Assembly (NCBI RefSeq): GCF_009727055.1
Contig: NC_052351.1
Coordinates: 58,385,643-58,449,642, forward strand
Origin: Benincasa hispida
Lineage: Eukaryota > Streptophyta > Magnoliopsida > Cucurbitales > Cucurbitaceae
Length of the DNA stretch: 64,000 nucleotides
Direction: 5' to 3'
This document shows positions 21,721 to 33,837 of the stretch, piece by piece. The notes under the pieces are model-generated. The model had not been told where the DNA came from and did no database searches. It saw nothing but the letters and a program-made list of their open reading frames with translations. Both the position numbers and the translations under genes were made by a program. Each line of letters begins with the position of its first letter. Position 1 is the stretch's first letter.

Positions 21721-23010
21721 GTGTTTGTTTCGACAAATGCTACCTTCCTTGAGGAGGATCATATAAGGGAACACAGTCCAAGAAGTAAAATCGTTTTACG
21801 TGAGCTTTCCAACAAAACCACTGAAACTTCAACAAGAGTGGTTGAAGAGCCTACTACATCAATAAGAGTTGTTGATGGGAGTTCATCTAGTAGGTCAAAC
21901 CCACCTCAAGAGTTTAGGGAACCTCGACATAGTGGGAGGGTTGCGAACCCACCTATTTTCTGTATTGGTTTAATTGAAATCCTGGCTATGGTAGCCGATG
22001 GCGAGGTTGAGGATCCATTGTCTTACAAGAAGGCGATGAATGATGTTGACAGAAATGAATGGGTCAAAGCCATGGATCTCGAGATGGAGTCTATGTACTT
22101 CAACTCAGTTTCTGATCTTGTAGATCAACCTGATGGGGTTAAACCTATAGGTTGCAAATGGATCTACAAAAGGAAACAAGGTGCTGATGAGAAGGTGCAA
22201 ACCTTCAAGGCTAGACTTATGGCAAAGGGTTATACCCAGATGGAGGGAGTTGACTATGAGGCGACTTTCTCGCCTGTTGCCATGTTGAAGTCTATTCGCA
22301 TCCTCCTATCCATTGTCTTATATTATGAGTATGAGATATGGAAAATGGATGTCAAGACTGACTTTCTAAATGATAGTCTTAAGGAGACCATTTATATGGT
22401 GCAACCCAAGGGATTCATAGCCCAAGGTCAAGAGCAAAAGGTTTTCAAACTGAATCGGTCCATTTATGGACTGAAACAAGCATCTCGATCTTGAAACATA
22501 AGGTTTGATACTGCGATCCAATCTTATGGCTTTGACCAAAACATTGATGAGTCTTGTGTCTATAAGAAAATCATCAACAGTTCAGTAGTTTTCCTAGTGT
22601 TATATGTAGACGATATCCTAGTCATTGGGAATGAGGTAGGTTTACTGACTTCAGTTAAGAACTAGCTAGCAACCCAATTCCAAATGAAAGATTTGGGAGA
22701 GGCTAGGTTTGTTCTTGGGATTCAGATCTTTCGGGATCAAAAGAACAAAGTGCTAGCACTGTCTCAGGCATCATACGTTGACAAGATGTTGATCAAGTAC
22801 TTGATGCAGAACTCCAAAAGGGGTCTTTTGCCTTTTCGGCATAGAGTTACATTGTCTAAGGAACAGTGTCCTAAGACACCTCAAGAGGTTGAGGAAATTA
22901 AACGAGCCCATTATGCATCTACCGTTGGCAGTTTGATGTACGCTAAGTTATATACTAGACCTGACATCTGCTATGCTATGGGGATAGTAGTAGATATTAG
23001 TCTAATCCAA
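21721..23010 (+). pseudogene. Copia 2 reverse transcriptase
   Basis: A long open stretch (21721-22494, 257 codons) carries the linker NATFLEEDHIREH, then EDPLSYKKAMNDVDRNEWVKAMDLEMESMYFNSV and the RVT_2 start IGCKWIYKRKQGADEKVQTFKARLMAKGYTQ. The first catalytic Asp is in WKMDVKTDFLND. A TGA replaces Trp at 22492. The active site LYVDDILVIGNE at about 22600 is intact, followed by a TAG for Trp near 22664. MKDLGEARFVLGIQI and LSQASYVDKML continue from 22684. It is less damaged than its neighbours but still not translatable. Confidence 0.85.
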
Positions 23011-23531
23011 GGCAGGACACTGGACTGCGGTCAAGAACATCCTAAAGTATCTTCAGAGAACGAGGCACTACATGCTTGTGTATGATTCTAAGGATTTGAT
23101 TCTTACAGGATACACGAACTCTGATTTTAAGACTGATAAGGATTCTTGGAAATCCACTTCAAGATCAGTGTTCACTCTTAACGGAGGAGCCGTAGTGTGA
23201 AGAAGCACTAAACAAGGGTGCATCGTTGACTCCACTATGGAGGCCGAGTATGTAGCGGCTTATGAAGCTGCTAAGGAGGTCGTTTGGCTGAGGAAGTTCC
23301 TGACTGATCTAGAAGTTGTTCCAGACATGTCTAGGACCATCACCCTTTATTGTGATAATAGTGGTGCCTCGGAGTCACAAGCACGACAAGCATATAGAGC
23401 GAAAATACCATCTCATCAGAGGGATTGTGCATCGAGGGGATGTGACTGTCACAAAGATATCTTTGAAGCACAATGTTGCTGATCTATTTACGAAGGCTCT
23501 CACGACTACAGTGTTTGAGGGTCACCTATAG
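23011..23531 (+). pseudogene. Copia 2 RNase H
   Basis: After a frameshift near 23010 the frame gives NILKYLQRTRHYMLVYDSKDLILTGYTNSDFKTDKD-like sequence (first Asp region), SVFTLNGGAVV with a TGA for Trp, and from 23237 MEAEYVAAYEAAKEVVWLRKFL with the catalytic Glu, then ITLYCDNSGA with the next Asp. A frameshift at about 23370 moves the HIERKYHLIR...HNVADLFTKAL tail into another frame (23316-23531). It is the last pol domain before the PPT. Confidence 0.8.
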
Positions 23532-23623
23532 AGCATGAATGGGAGTATTGTTGTACTGCGCCTTTGTGCCCTAATTTATTGTTTTGTACTTGTCATCATC
23601 TTGTACACCCCACTAGCTTTATG

Positions 23624-23636
23624 ACAAGTAGGAGAT
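23624..23636 (+). promoter_or_regulatory. Polypurine tract of copia 2
   Basis: caagtaggagat lies directly before the LTR start at 23637 and matches the caagtgggagtat-type tract found before the copia A 3' LTR. Confidence 0.65.
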
Positions 23637-24083
23637 TATTAGGGTTGATGCCCTAAATCTCGTAGGGTCCTGTAGTTTGTAAACACATGTATGAACAAAC
23701 ATTTGTGATGTAATAACATGAGATATTTTATTTACTTCTATTTATGAATATGAGATATTTTAGTTGTATTAACCACAAACCAATACACTAAGATCCGTGG
23801 TTATCTTTGTAACTTAAGCATGTCTGTGGAGACATACAAGTGGATCGTGCTTTAAGTGATAACCTAAATGGTCTGTAGTATATGGATAAATGAGGGAAAC
23901 CTTATCTTGGTGACACTATTAGTGTGGCTCACTTTGTAGGTGTTACAAGTGTTGTAAAGTACTACAAATGGTCTGATCCTGACCATTCATGTATTAGACA
24001 TGCAAGCGGTGATACTCTATACAAAGGAGTTTGTATAAGACCGGACCACGAAATGTATAGTCTCGTTATATAATGTCATTCAA
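23637..24083 (+). repeat. Copia 2 3' LTR, first 447 bp (D type)
   Basis: It starts TATTAGGGTTGATGCCC, a decayed version of the TGTTGGGGTTGATGCCC start seen at 52579 (minus). It is cut at 24083 by an inverted B-type LTR. The expected continuation is not found intact on the far side. Confidence 0.7.
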
Positions 24084-25960
24084 TGAAGGAAATCAGACAT
24101 GAGGATTTCCATGAATAGCGAAAGGATCTTTCCAAATTTCAATCGTATATGAACAATAATAATTATAGTCACAAACGGAAACATATGGTTATACATAAAT
24201 CGAAATTACAACATGCTTTACTACAAATCAAGGGATAAAATTAACATAAGTTTGAAGACTCATCTTCAAGATGCCTTAATCACGAACGCTCGATCACAAC
24301 AATACTGCAACACATGATCGTTTGTACAACACGATCGTTACACTACACGATCACAGCGAACTCGAACAGAACAATCACCAAGGTCACGAACACCCTAAAT
24401 ACCACGAACGACCTCCACAAAACATCGACAGTGTCGAGTTAAGTATGACACCACCAACAAGGTTACCTCGATATTCTCGGTGTAAGAATCCAAAGTGTGG
24501 GCTCTGTGTGGACTTGGTTAGAGGCGAGAAACCAAAGGATGAACAATCGTGTAAGCAATTGAGAAAGAGGGAGAAGACAAAGCCTATTGCCTAGGTTGAT
24601 GCCCAATCGTTTAACAAAAGTTATGCGATCGTCTAGCAAAAGCTATGAGATCCTTTAGCTCATTGTCTAGCTGAGTGTCTATCGTATAAGAACACTCCAC
24701 GATCGTCTAGTCTCTCCATCCTGCCGTTTAGTAAATCTGATTTACTTGACAACTATTCGGGGAGTACTTTCCGAGATTGGAAATCTCAATTCAATATCTA
24801 CTAAAATTAGGAAAACATTTTTCCTTTTATCTCATGTTTACCATTAAACCACCAATAACCTCTGACTCAATTGGTTATTAGAGAAAAATAGATAATTATC
24901 CAATAATTAATATTATTATAAATATAAATGATGACTAACTTACCATAATATATTTATAACCTATAGTTTTAATATTTCATCTCATGAAACATACAAACCA
25001 TAGCTCTTTTTCTATTCAATGGTACTTAATGTAAATCTCATTTACATTAATCCTCCACTTGATGTATCTCATACACCATACTGATCATATCATATATTAT
25101 CGAAATACCTCTTGTCAATTTGAACATTTCAAATCAACACCAAGAACTGATCCTCAACTTGAATCCATTAAACTACCAAGGGGACCTTATGGACCTGTAG
25201 CTTGAAGCTCTAGCGATACGTGAATAACTGACTAAACTCTTTAGTCACGAGATCCACCATCCGTTAACTGCCAAGCACTCCACTAAAGTCCGACAGCTAA
25301 ACTCTCCTTACCACAAATATATTATGTGTTCATCTTAACCAATCAACAGTGCGACAACCCTTCACAGATTGCTCATAACTACAGTTCGGCCAATAACCGT
25401 TATGCCCCTGTAGTTACATCTAACTTCTTAAGTACCACTGATCCTTCTAATGAACATAAGTCATAGTCCTACTATGACTGAGTCCTCTCTTCCAAAGAGA
25501 AGTTGTGGGTCACTATGTGCAAAGTCCCAAAATCATGCCTCTTAAGGGAGCAATCTATACTTACTTACTCCTACTTTAGGGAAGGAGTGAATTCCATCTT
25601 GTATAAGTGAGTTCCCAGCTTCTAGATCAGCAAATCCCTAAAAAAGGTAGGCATTGTTGAGTTGGCAATCTGGCAACTTCACCCATACTAATTAAAGGAC
25701 TGCCCTCAAAGGCACGATTCCCACGAGTTCCCAAAACACATCAAGATTGAGGTCGTGTCATGTGTGGTCGTTTAGGTGAGATGTAAGTCTCTAGTATCAA
25801 CAGTGTTATATTACAGAGTCTAGTCATCTCGTGGTCCGGTTTATACAAACTCTTGTATAGGACACCCCCCGTTCGCATGTCTCCACGTGAATAGTCAAGA
25901 TCTACTATCTTGTAGTAGTTTACAACACTTGCAACCCTCTATAAAAGTGGGCCGTCATTC
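24084..25960 (-). repeat. B-type copia LTR, minus strand, lacking its first part
   Basis: From 24084 (tgaaggaaatc, the reverse complement of the LTR end) the sequence follows the B-type LTR backwards to about 25960. The first 200-300 bp of the LTR are missing. Left flank is ttcaa; no matching right flank is visible, so the insertion was followed by deletion or recombination. It contains an inverted CGATCG-type motif cluster at about 24560-24735. Confidence 0.75.
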
Positions 25961-25972
25961 ATTAAATCATAT

Positions 25973-25993
25973 TATATATATATATATATATAT
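25973..25993. repeat. (TA)n microsatellite at an LTR junction
   Basis: About ten TA dinucleotides sit just after the break in the B-type LTR, a plausible slippage or recombination point. Confidence 0.8.
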
Positions 25994-26769
25994 CAAATGT
26001 CATAAAGGAGAAAAGAATTAAAACTGTAGGTTATAAATATAGTATGATAAAATTAGCTATTATATTTATTTATAATAAAATAATTATAAAGATAATTTTG
26101 GTGGTTATTTTCTTCTTCCTTTAACTGATTGTGAGTGGGAGGTTTTTTATCAGTTTTAATAACTGATGGATAAAAGGAAAAATTGTTCTCACATTTTGAG
26201 AAAAGCAACTCATTTTCGATCGGTGAAGAAAGCAACGATAGCCTTTTGAGAGATGTGAACGATCAAGCATCGAAGCATCAAGTTTGCTACACGATAGTTC
26301 TCGTTACCCAACGATCGATTATACCAAGTTTATACGATAGATTTTCTCATTCTCCCACTTACTCAATCGTTTATTTCCTCCTACCCTTTACCAAATCCAT
26401 CAAGAATATCAAGGTAGCCACTTGGTAGTGTCGAGTTTATTGTTCGTGGGGTCGAAGGTCGAGTCTTATTCGATTGTGTTTCGAGGATCTGACAGTTCGT
26501 GTTATTAACTAGTTGTTCGTTGTGTTCGTGTACTTGATCGAGTTTGCTTGGACGCTGGATTGGTGTTTGATCGAAGGAATACCCGAAGAATAGTTCTTCA
26601 AAGGTATGTCACTCGATTCCTTTTTTTTTTTTTTTAACTTAAAAGCATGTTGTAATTTACTCGATGATGCATAACTATTCTTATTTGATTGTAAATGTGT
26701 TGTTCTTACACAATGGGTTTGGAATGATCTGTTTTTGCTCAACGGTTCTCTTTGTTAAGAGTACCTTCG
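25994..26769 (+). repeat. D-type LTR end fragment, plus strand
   Basis: The sequence matches the 3' portion of the plus-strand LTR fragment that ends at 60093, including the tail agcatg..tgtaatttactc and ggttctctttg..aagagtaccttc. The usual LTR end CCTTCA reads CCTTCG here. It abuts the truncated LTR of copia E at 26770. Confidence 0.6.
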
Positions 26770-27269
26770 AGGATAATCCCTCGTGAACAAGAGTTCATAA
26801 CTCACTTAGGATTGAGACTAAGTTGCCTAGGTCATCCTAGTGAAATAGAAACCTAACTAGCAAACCGTGTTACAGCTAGGGGTTACTATTTCGTGGTCCA
26901 GTCTCATGCAAATTCATTCCATGGGATACCCCCACTCACATATCTCCTACACGAATACGTTGAATCATTGTGTTTGTATCAAATACAAAGTACGTCGTAT
27001 CCATAGTGTTACAGGATAAGGTACCCAACCTTATCCCTATACTATAGACCTTTTAGGTTTTGTCTTTAACAATGATCCTTGTATGTCTCTGCATACAGCT
27101 CAATACTCATATAACAATCCAGAATGTTAGTTTATTGGATTAGAGTCATTTAGGCATGATTAACATAATAAACAATAACGCTTTATTGAAAAACATAAAT
27201 AATAATTTAATAATGAATAGTCAAAAGTTACATTTACTATCTACGAGTTTTATGGCATAAAACCCAATA
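26770..27269 (-). repeat. Copia E 3' LTR, first 500 bp
   Basis: On the minus strand it starts TATTGGGTTTTATGCC (decayed TGTTGGG), right after a purine tract. It is related to the LTRs of copia A. It is cut at 26770 by the end of a plus-strand D-type LTR. Confidence 0.7.
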
Positions 27270-27283
27270 AACTCCTACTTGAG
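27270..27283 (-). promoter_or_regulatory. Polypurine tract of copia E
   Basis: The minus strand reads CTCAAGTAGGAGTT directly against the LTR start, like the tract of copia 2. Confidence 0.6.
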
Positions 27284-27428
27284 CTAAAACTCTAGTTAGT
27301 GGGGTATATATAAAAGTAATCCAAATTTGGAAATGTCAAATTTGTAATGTACATTACATGTAAAGTAAATATACAAATACAATAAACTAGGGCATCCTTA
27401 TACCCAATACACATCTCCCACTTGCCCT

Positions 27429-28030
27429 AGATTATACTATATACATGTCTCGCATACCTAAACTCTCTAGATGACTCTCAAAAACTTTAGTCGAGAGAGT
27501 CTTTGTAAATGGATCAGTCATGTTATGCTCCAAAGTGATCTTGGTGAAAATTACATCTCCCTGATGCACAATCTCCCATATGAGGCGATACTTCTTTTCT
27601 ATATGCTTTCCTCGTTTATGGCTGCGATGTTCTTTCGAATTGGCTACAACCCCACTTTTATCATAGAATAACGTAATGGGCAAGTTCATATTTGGAACAA
27701 CTTCCAAATCTGAGAGGAACTTCCTGAGCCATACTACTTCCTTAGCTGCTTCACAAACAGCAACATACTCAGCCTTCATAGTGGAGTCTGCTATGCATCC
27801 TTATTTGATGCTTCTCCGAACTATAGCTCCCACATTAATAGTGAACACTGACCCTAACGTAGATTTTCTAGAATCCTTGTTAGTCTGAAAGTCAGAGTTC
27901 AATGTAATCCATAAGGATCAAACCCTTAGCCTCATACATCAGCATGTAGTCCCTCATTTTCCGAAGATACTTGAGGATATTGTTAACCGTTGTCCAGTGA
28001 TCTAACCTTGGATTGGACTAGTACCTACTG
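27429..28030 (-). pseudogene. Copia E RNase H
   Basis: On the minus strand the frame 27779-27432 is open for 115 residues: MKAEYVAVCEAAKEVVWLRKFL with the catalytic Glu, ITLFYDKSGVVAN where the usual CDN motif is YDK (catalytic Asp kept, Asn lost), and HIEKKYRLIWEIVHQGD...TDPFTKTL, ending SLGMRDMYIV before a stop, which is the natural polyprotein end. The N-terminal part (28030-27780) is read in another frame with stops. It would degrade the RNA of RNA:DNA hybrids. Confidence 0.8.
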
Positions 28031-28960
28031 ACTATCCCTATAGCAAAACATATGTCAGGCCTAGTGTATAGAATAGCATACATTAAGCTACCCACAACTA
28101 ATGCATAAGGAATGTGTCTCATATCCTTAACTTCTTGAGGTGTCTTAAGACATTGCTCCTTAGACAGAAGAACCCTATGTTTAAAAGGCAACAAACCTTT
28201 CTTGGAGTTCTACATCGAATATCTAGACAATATCTTGTTGATATACGTTGCTTGAGACAACACTAGCATTTTGTTCTTATGATCTCTAATGATCTAGATC
28301 CCAAGAACATATCATGCCTCTCCCAAATCTTCATTTGGAATTGGGCTACTAGCCAGTTTTTATGTTTGTCAGGTACCCTACGTCATTCCCAATAAGTAGG
28401 ATGTCATCCACATAAAGTAATAGAAAAGCTACTTTATTCTTGATGATCTTCTTATAAACACAAGACTCATCAATGTTCTCGTCACAATCAAAAGATTTGA
28501 TTACAGTCTCAAATTAATATTCCAAGATCTGGACTTCTTTTTCAACCCATAAATGGATCGATTCAGCTTGCAAACCTTTTACTCCTGACCTTGGATTATG
28601 AACCCATCGGGCTGAGACATAAAGATATTATCTTTAAGATTGTCATTTAGAAATGTAGTATTAACATCCATTTGCCATATTTTATAGTCATAATATGTGG
28701 CTATGGACAAGAGAATTCTTATGGACTTGAGTAGAGCAATAGGAGAAAATGTTTCCTCATAGACAACCCCTTCTCTCTGGATATAATCCTTTGCTACAAG
28801 TCTAGCTTTGAAGGTCTGTACCTTCCCAGCTGCATCTCTCTTTCTTTTATAGATCCATTTGCACCCAATGGATTTTACCTCTTCAGGTAGATCTACTAGT
28901 TTCCATACTGAATTGAAGTACATAGACTCCATTTTGAGGTCCATGAGTTTGACCCACTAG
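28031..28960 (-). pseudogene. Copia E reverse transcriptase
   Basis: The minus-strand frame 28944-28579 reads MDLKMESMYFNSVWKLVDLP, IGCKWIYKRKRDAAGKVQTFKARLVAK and IWQMDVNTTFLNDN (first catalytic Asp, in a MDVKTAFLN-type motif). Stops and frameshifts follow. The active-site motif LYVDDI is readable at about 28409-28390 and is intact. The remaining thumb and connection parts (LSRYSM..NSKKGL, PKTPQEV) run to about 28030 in broken frames. Confidence 0.8.
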
Positions 28961-30110
28961 TTCTTATCTACGTCATCCATTGCCTGTCTATAGGACAATG
29001 GATCCTCAACACCATCATCAGGTATGACAACTTGAGTTTCAGTTAAACCCAATTAGTGGTTGGCTCGTGTTATGAACCTTCCATTGCGTCGAGGCACTCT
29101 CAACGATTTAGAAGGACAAGATGGACCTGAAGTACTGGCTCCTTCATCAACCCTTGTTGAAGGACCAACTTCATCTTCAACAACATTTGTTGACCCTTCA
29201 GTAGCTTCTCCTAACACTAACTTACTATGTGGTTTATGATTCCTCATGTGGTCTTCCTCCAAAAAAGTAGCGTTTTTCAATACAAACACCTTATTTTCTT
29301 GTGGGTCGTAGAAAAGACCACCTATCGTTTCTTTCGGGCAACCAACAAATTGGCACAGCCATTAATAAGGTTTCAATTTCTTAGGATTTGTCACAAGCAC
29401 ATGTGTTGGACAACCCTAGATATGGAAATAACGCAAAGTAGGTTTACGCCCCCTCCATAACTCGAAAGGTGTTTCAGAAACACTTTTGGGGGGAACATTG
29501 TTCAGGATGTGAACTGTAGTATCTAATGCATACCCCAAAAACAAGCTAGGCAATTGAGCATAGCTCATCATCGAGCGAACCATGTCTAACAAGGTTCTAT
29601 TCCTTCTTTCTAATAGATCGTTCTGTTGAGGTGTACCAGTGTAGAGAGTTGGGATTGTTGGATTTCATGTTCTATCATATAATCCTAGAATGTTTGATCC
29701 ATGTACTCTCCACCTCGATCAGATCAAAGTATTTTAACTGTTTTACCTAATAGGTTTTCAACATCAGCCTTATAGTCCTTGAACTTTTAAAGGTCTTCAG
29801 ACTTATGACCCATTAGGTATAAGTAACCATATCTAGAATAGTAATCTATAAAAGATCTAAAGTATTCGTACCCTCCTCGAACTTTTACATTCATTGGACC
29901 ACAGAGATCTGAATGTATCAACACTAAGGGTTGTTTGGCCCTATAGCCTTTTCCAATAAAAGGTCTTTTATACATTTTTCCCTCAAGACAAGATTCACAA
30001 GGTGGTAATGAATCATCTTCTAACTCATTTAGAAGTTCATTCTTTACCAAACAACCGATTCTCTTGATGTTTATGTGACCTAGTCTTAAGTGCCAAAGAT
30101 AGATATTATT
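28961..30110 (-). pseudogene. Copia E integrase
   Basis: The minus-strand frame 30050-29787 reads ELEDDSLPPCESCLEGKMYKRPFIGKGY (CX2C part of the zinc-binding module), then LIHSDLCGPMNVKVRGGYEYF and FIDYYSRYGYLYLMGHKSE, where the first catalytic Asp region FIDDYSRYG has become FIDYYSRYG. Beyond 29787 the core continues with SDRGGEYMDQTF-like residues after a stop, then a string of stops and shifts, to the linker FVLKNATFLEEDHMRNHKP (29289-29053). It would integrate cDNA; it is clearly inactive. Confidence 0.8.
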
Positions 30111-30500
30111 ACTTTTAGAAGAAATACATTGCCTTTTTTATGATGATTAGCAATTTTAATCATTTCCTGATTTAAAAGTGCTTTTATTTCAGTTGGTCTT
30201 AACACATATAAGTTATTTTCTAATTTAGCAGAACAAATATGTACACCATTTTTTGAAATGAACGCTTCATTAACTAAAAATTTAATTGAGTGCGATTGTT
30301 CTAATAAACAGAAAATAGATATTAAGTTCCTTCTTATAATAGGAACTGAAACGACTACATGAACTGAAACGACGTCTGCCGTTCCGACCTGGAGAGTCAT
30401 CTCACCCTTTTCCAGCTGCTCAAAGGAGTTATTTCCCTACAATGAACAGCAAACATGATTAGTTTCTTCTGAATCAAGTATCCAGGCAAACTCATCATGC
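30111..30500 (-). pseudogene. Copia E protease
   Basis: On the minus strand, FAWILDSEETNHVC at about 30500-30455 is the copia protease start, with D-[ST]-G changed to DSE. A stop lies just after. From 30400, MTLQVGTADVVSVHVVV and IIRRNLISIFCLLEQSHSIKF are the remaining strands, followed by the NEAFISKNGVHICSAKLENNLYVLRP stretch that leads to pre-integrase. Confidence 0.7.
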
Positions 30501-31407
30501 ACAATCAAGCATGTTTCCAAAAAAAGTAAATCAAATTCACCTTCTTTTTTCGTCTTCTTTTTAGCGAGGTACTTAGGGGAGTTTCATTTCCAGTGTCCAT
30601 CCACATTACAGTGAAAACATTTTCCTTGTCAGCCACCTTGGCCTTTCCCTTGCCCTTGCCAGCAGCAGTGGGAGCCTTCCCCTTGTTTCCATTCTTCTTC
30701 TGAATCTTCATAGAAGCAGAAGAATAGATACAACTTTAGTCCTAGAGGATGAACCTTTGTGGAACTTTCTTTTGGAATGGGCAATGTTTTGCCTCTCCTT
30801 CTATTTGTCCCTTGTTTTTCAGAAAAGACTAATAAAGCTGTAGCTCATTCAGGAGACTAGTCAGGTTGAATTGAATTTTGTTCATCATCACATTACTGCG
30901 AAATTGAAGAAAGCTTTTCAGAAGAGATTATAGGATGAACGCAACCTGACTACGCTCGTCTATAACCGCTCCATTTGCCTCTGCAGTGTTAAATTGGACC
31001 ATCATGTCCAAGACATGTTCCCGAACAAATGTGCCCTCTTTCATGCGTCCAATGTAAATGTACTTGAGGGCATCTTGGTGGAGTTCGTAGGACGACTTTC
31101 CAAACATCTATTGGAGAGATTCCATAATCTCTCTCACAATGACCATAATCTCATGTTTCTTGGCCAAGACGTCAAATATGCTAGCCAAGATATAGACTCG
31201 AGCTTTTTCATTTGCCTTTTTCGAGCGGTCATAAGCATCCTTTATCGCTTGGGATACACTACGAGCAAGGGTCGGAGGATGTTCCTCCATTAAGACAAAC
31301 TGTAGATCGTCTACAACAAGAATCGTATTCAAGTTGGACTTCCACGTAGAATAATTCTCACTGGTTAATTTTTTATTTTTAAGCAGTGTTATTATAAAGG
31401 AAGACAT
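30501..31407 (-). pseudogene. Copia E gag
   Basis: From ATG 31407 on the minus strand: SSFIITLLKNKKLTSENYSTWKSNLNTILVVDDLQFVLMEEHP, the same gag as copia 2, open to about 31108, then broken. The C-terminal part (30711-30505) is Lys/Gly-rich (KAPTAAGKGKGKAKVADKEN); a zinc knuckle (KCFHCN.DGHW, about 30625-30590) is readable in another frame, with its last Cys apparently lost. Gag would form the virus-like particle. Confidence 0.75.
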
Positions 31408-33824
31408 TGTTGAAAATAAACAATGACCGTATTAGTTATCTTTGCCTTAACCCATCACACAAGCTAATAAAGGCATAAAATCCAATCAAATTCTGAAAAA
31501 CAAGTAATCATAGATCCCTAAGAAACTATTGATTCGATTTTGCAACGATGCTTCAGAGGTTTAGTGTAACCACCACCAAAGGGTGATCAGCTACTCATCC
31601 TCTAAAATGAGACAATTCTCAACTAAATCTAATACGAGAATAACTCATATTCCTATAGACTATAGCCAACGTTGTTCAGGCAAGGATTTGTTAACACATT
31701 TAACTCATCCCCATAAGTGTATCCCTCCCACTTTTAGATCCCACAGGTACGTAGCAACAGGCTACCGTTAGGAAAGACGACTATTAGAAATTAACCTAAG
31801 AAACCATAGCCTTTCCAGGATTTCATGCTATTCCAAATCCTACGATCAGACCCTCCGAAGGGATGGTTGCTCCAGGAAAACATGCAAGGAGATCATAAGA
31901 ATCTCAAGATGTGACCTAGAGGCGGAGACCGAAGGATACATTGACATATGTCTCACTCCCACATACTATAGACATTTTCCCCATTCACCTTGTTATTGAC
32001 CCATACAAACACTTTTCGAAGGGAGGCCACACCTAAGGCTTCACGAAGCTGAGTATGAATCTCACTTTTGAATATAGGGACATAGAAGCAAAACGTGATT
32101 TTCAATATCTCATTTTGTAATTTTTCTCCCACTAAAGTGTCCTATCGTATTTTCTAGGGTTTATTTAACTTAGATAAATTTGGCTAAGTAATCTTTCTAA
32201 GTCTATTCTTATTATAACACTTATGAAAAAAAATATATGTTCTAGGTGAATTAAACTCCTTTAATTAACCTAGTGACAATGCATACTAACATCAAACTAT
32301 GATTAATTCAGCTCAAGTTCCGGGTCAGTTCCCAGATAGGAGGTATTCCGTTAACCGTCAACTTAAAAACCCCCAATCTTAGACAGAACTTCTCCTGTAG
32401 AATTCCCTTATAATCATAGTAATTTTTTTCCTACTTAGTTCATTAAAACTATTTTAAAAAACTAAGATAAAAAATTATAATCCTATTAGAAGTTGATCTT
32501 AGGTCTAATTAATTTTAAATATTTTAAAACTAATTTATTAACCTTATGATCCTATGTTTGCATGCAATTCTTGATTATAGATTGATGGTTTCTAATCATT
32601 AAGTTGATTTTTTTTTTAATTATTAGCCCTATAATCATGTTGTTCTATGTTTTTAATTAATAAACAAACCATATAACATGCATTGCATAATTTAAAATAA
32701 CAATTACATTAATACAATGGATGTGACAAGCTCAATGCATATTGATTTTCAAATAAAAAAATATAACACTTTATATTAATGCAAACATGAAAATAAATTA
32801 AGCATGCTCAAAACTTTATAATAAATATAACTCTTTATATTTATCTAAGTAATTACATGCTTCATGCTTTGTTAATTTTAAAAAATATATAACAATTATA
32901 TTAATATAAAAATACATGAATATGTTTAACCTAAAGTGGGATTATATCTAAATGTCATTCATAAAGCGTTAAAATAGCTAATGAATCGGTTAATTGGCCC
33001 CTAGGATAAAATTAAAGCAAAAAATTACATTAATTTTACTAATTTTATCCTAAGTAGTGTTCAACCGCACCCGAACCAAACCAGAAGAGCTCGAATCGTG
33101 AACAAAACTGTCAAAAAGGGGCCAAAATCGCTTGAACCATGCTGAAAAAACATTGAACTAGGCCAAAACCGCTCAAAACCGGTAAAAAAATGCTTGAACT
33201 GGACCAGAAAACCACTGAACCAGCGGAGAACTGGTCAAACCAGGCACAAAAGTCAAAGAAGTGATTGAATCGGTGTGAACACCATCCCAGACCGAGTCGA
33301 ACCGGATGAACGAGGTCGAACTGCGCCCGAAAGATCGAACCAACCAAATGAACCGCGCCTCCTAACGTCACGCCGATGTCATCCTAAACATAAAAATGAC
33401 GTTAGCGATCGAATTGGACGAACCAGTCTCCACTCGAACCGGACCGTGTGCGAACCGTTGGGGTTGATGTCACACTGACATCAACCAACGTTTGATGTTG
33501 ACGTCAGCCCTCTCGTTGGCCGCTGCCGCTGCTGTACAATTTTATTTTTCCCGAATGGCAGCCATTGTTTTCCTCCATTTTTGGCCGAAAATGATCCCGA
33601 TCTTCATCGTTCTTCAACCTAATTCTAGACAGAGACTTACAGGCTAAATTTACATTAAAGTTGCCCAAAACGCAAGGGCCCTCAAATGATCAAATCACAT
33701 AAAATAAGTAAATCTATTGCCAATGTAAACCTAAACAGTTCATAGCAAGCCAAAAACATTCATAATGCATTTAATCCCACCTTTAAACCATGCAAAATTA
33801 AAGTTGACACTAAAGTAGAGATGA
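31408..33824 (-). other. Long non-coding leader of copia E
   Basis: About 2.4 kb lies between PBS and gag, without a usable frame. 33060-33540 is unusually GC-rich and full of gaacc/ggttc-type words (gaaccgg, gaacca) repeated irregularly. The remainder is AT-rich. Confidence 0.6.
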
Positions 33825-33835
33825 CTCTGATACCA
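33825..33835 (-). promoter_or_regulatory. Primer binding site of copia E (tRNA-iMet type)
   Basis: The minus strand reads TGGTATCAGAG two bases after the LTR end at 33838, as in copia A and the Tork-like element. Confidence 0.85.
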
Positions 33836-33837
33836 AT

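Larger units (their letters stand above)
17085..24083 (+). mobile_element. Copia 2, 5'-truncated, with nested solo LTR
   Basis: The plus-strand order is leader, gag, [solo LTR], zinc knuckle, protease, integrase, RT, RNase H, PPT and the start of the 3' LTR. Integrase before RT defines Ty1/copia. The 5' LTR and PBS are absent: the leader (similar to the leader of copia A around 48240-48600) abuts copia 1 at about 17085. The 3' LTR is cut at 24083 by another LTR in the opposite orientation. Multiple stops, many at expected Trp or Arg codons. Confidence 0.8.

Noticed and set aside
24322..24594. A 90-codon plus-strand frame
   Set aside because: It is antisense to a minus-strand B-type LTR and not conserved.
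26509..26742. A 77-codon minus-strand frame with a Lys run
   Set aside because: It is the reverse of a poly-T stretch within an LTR fragment.
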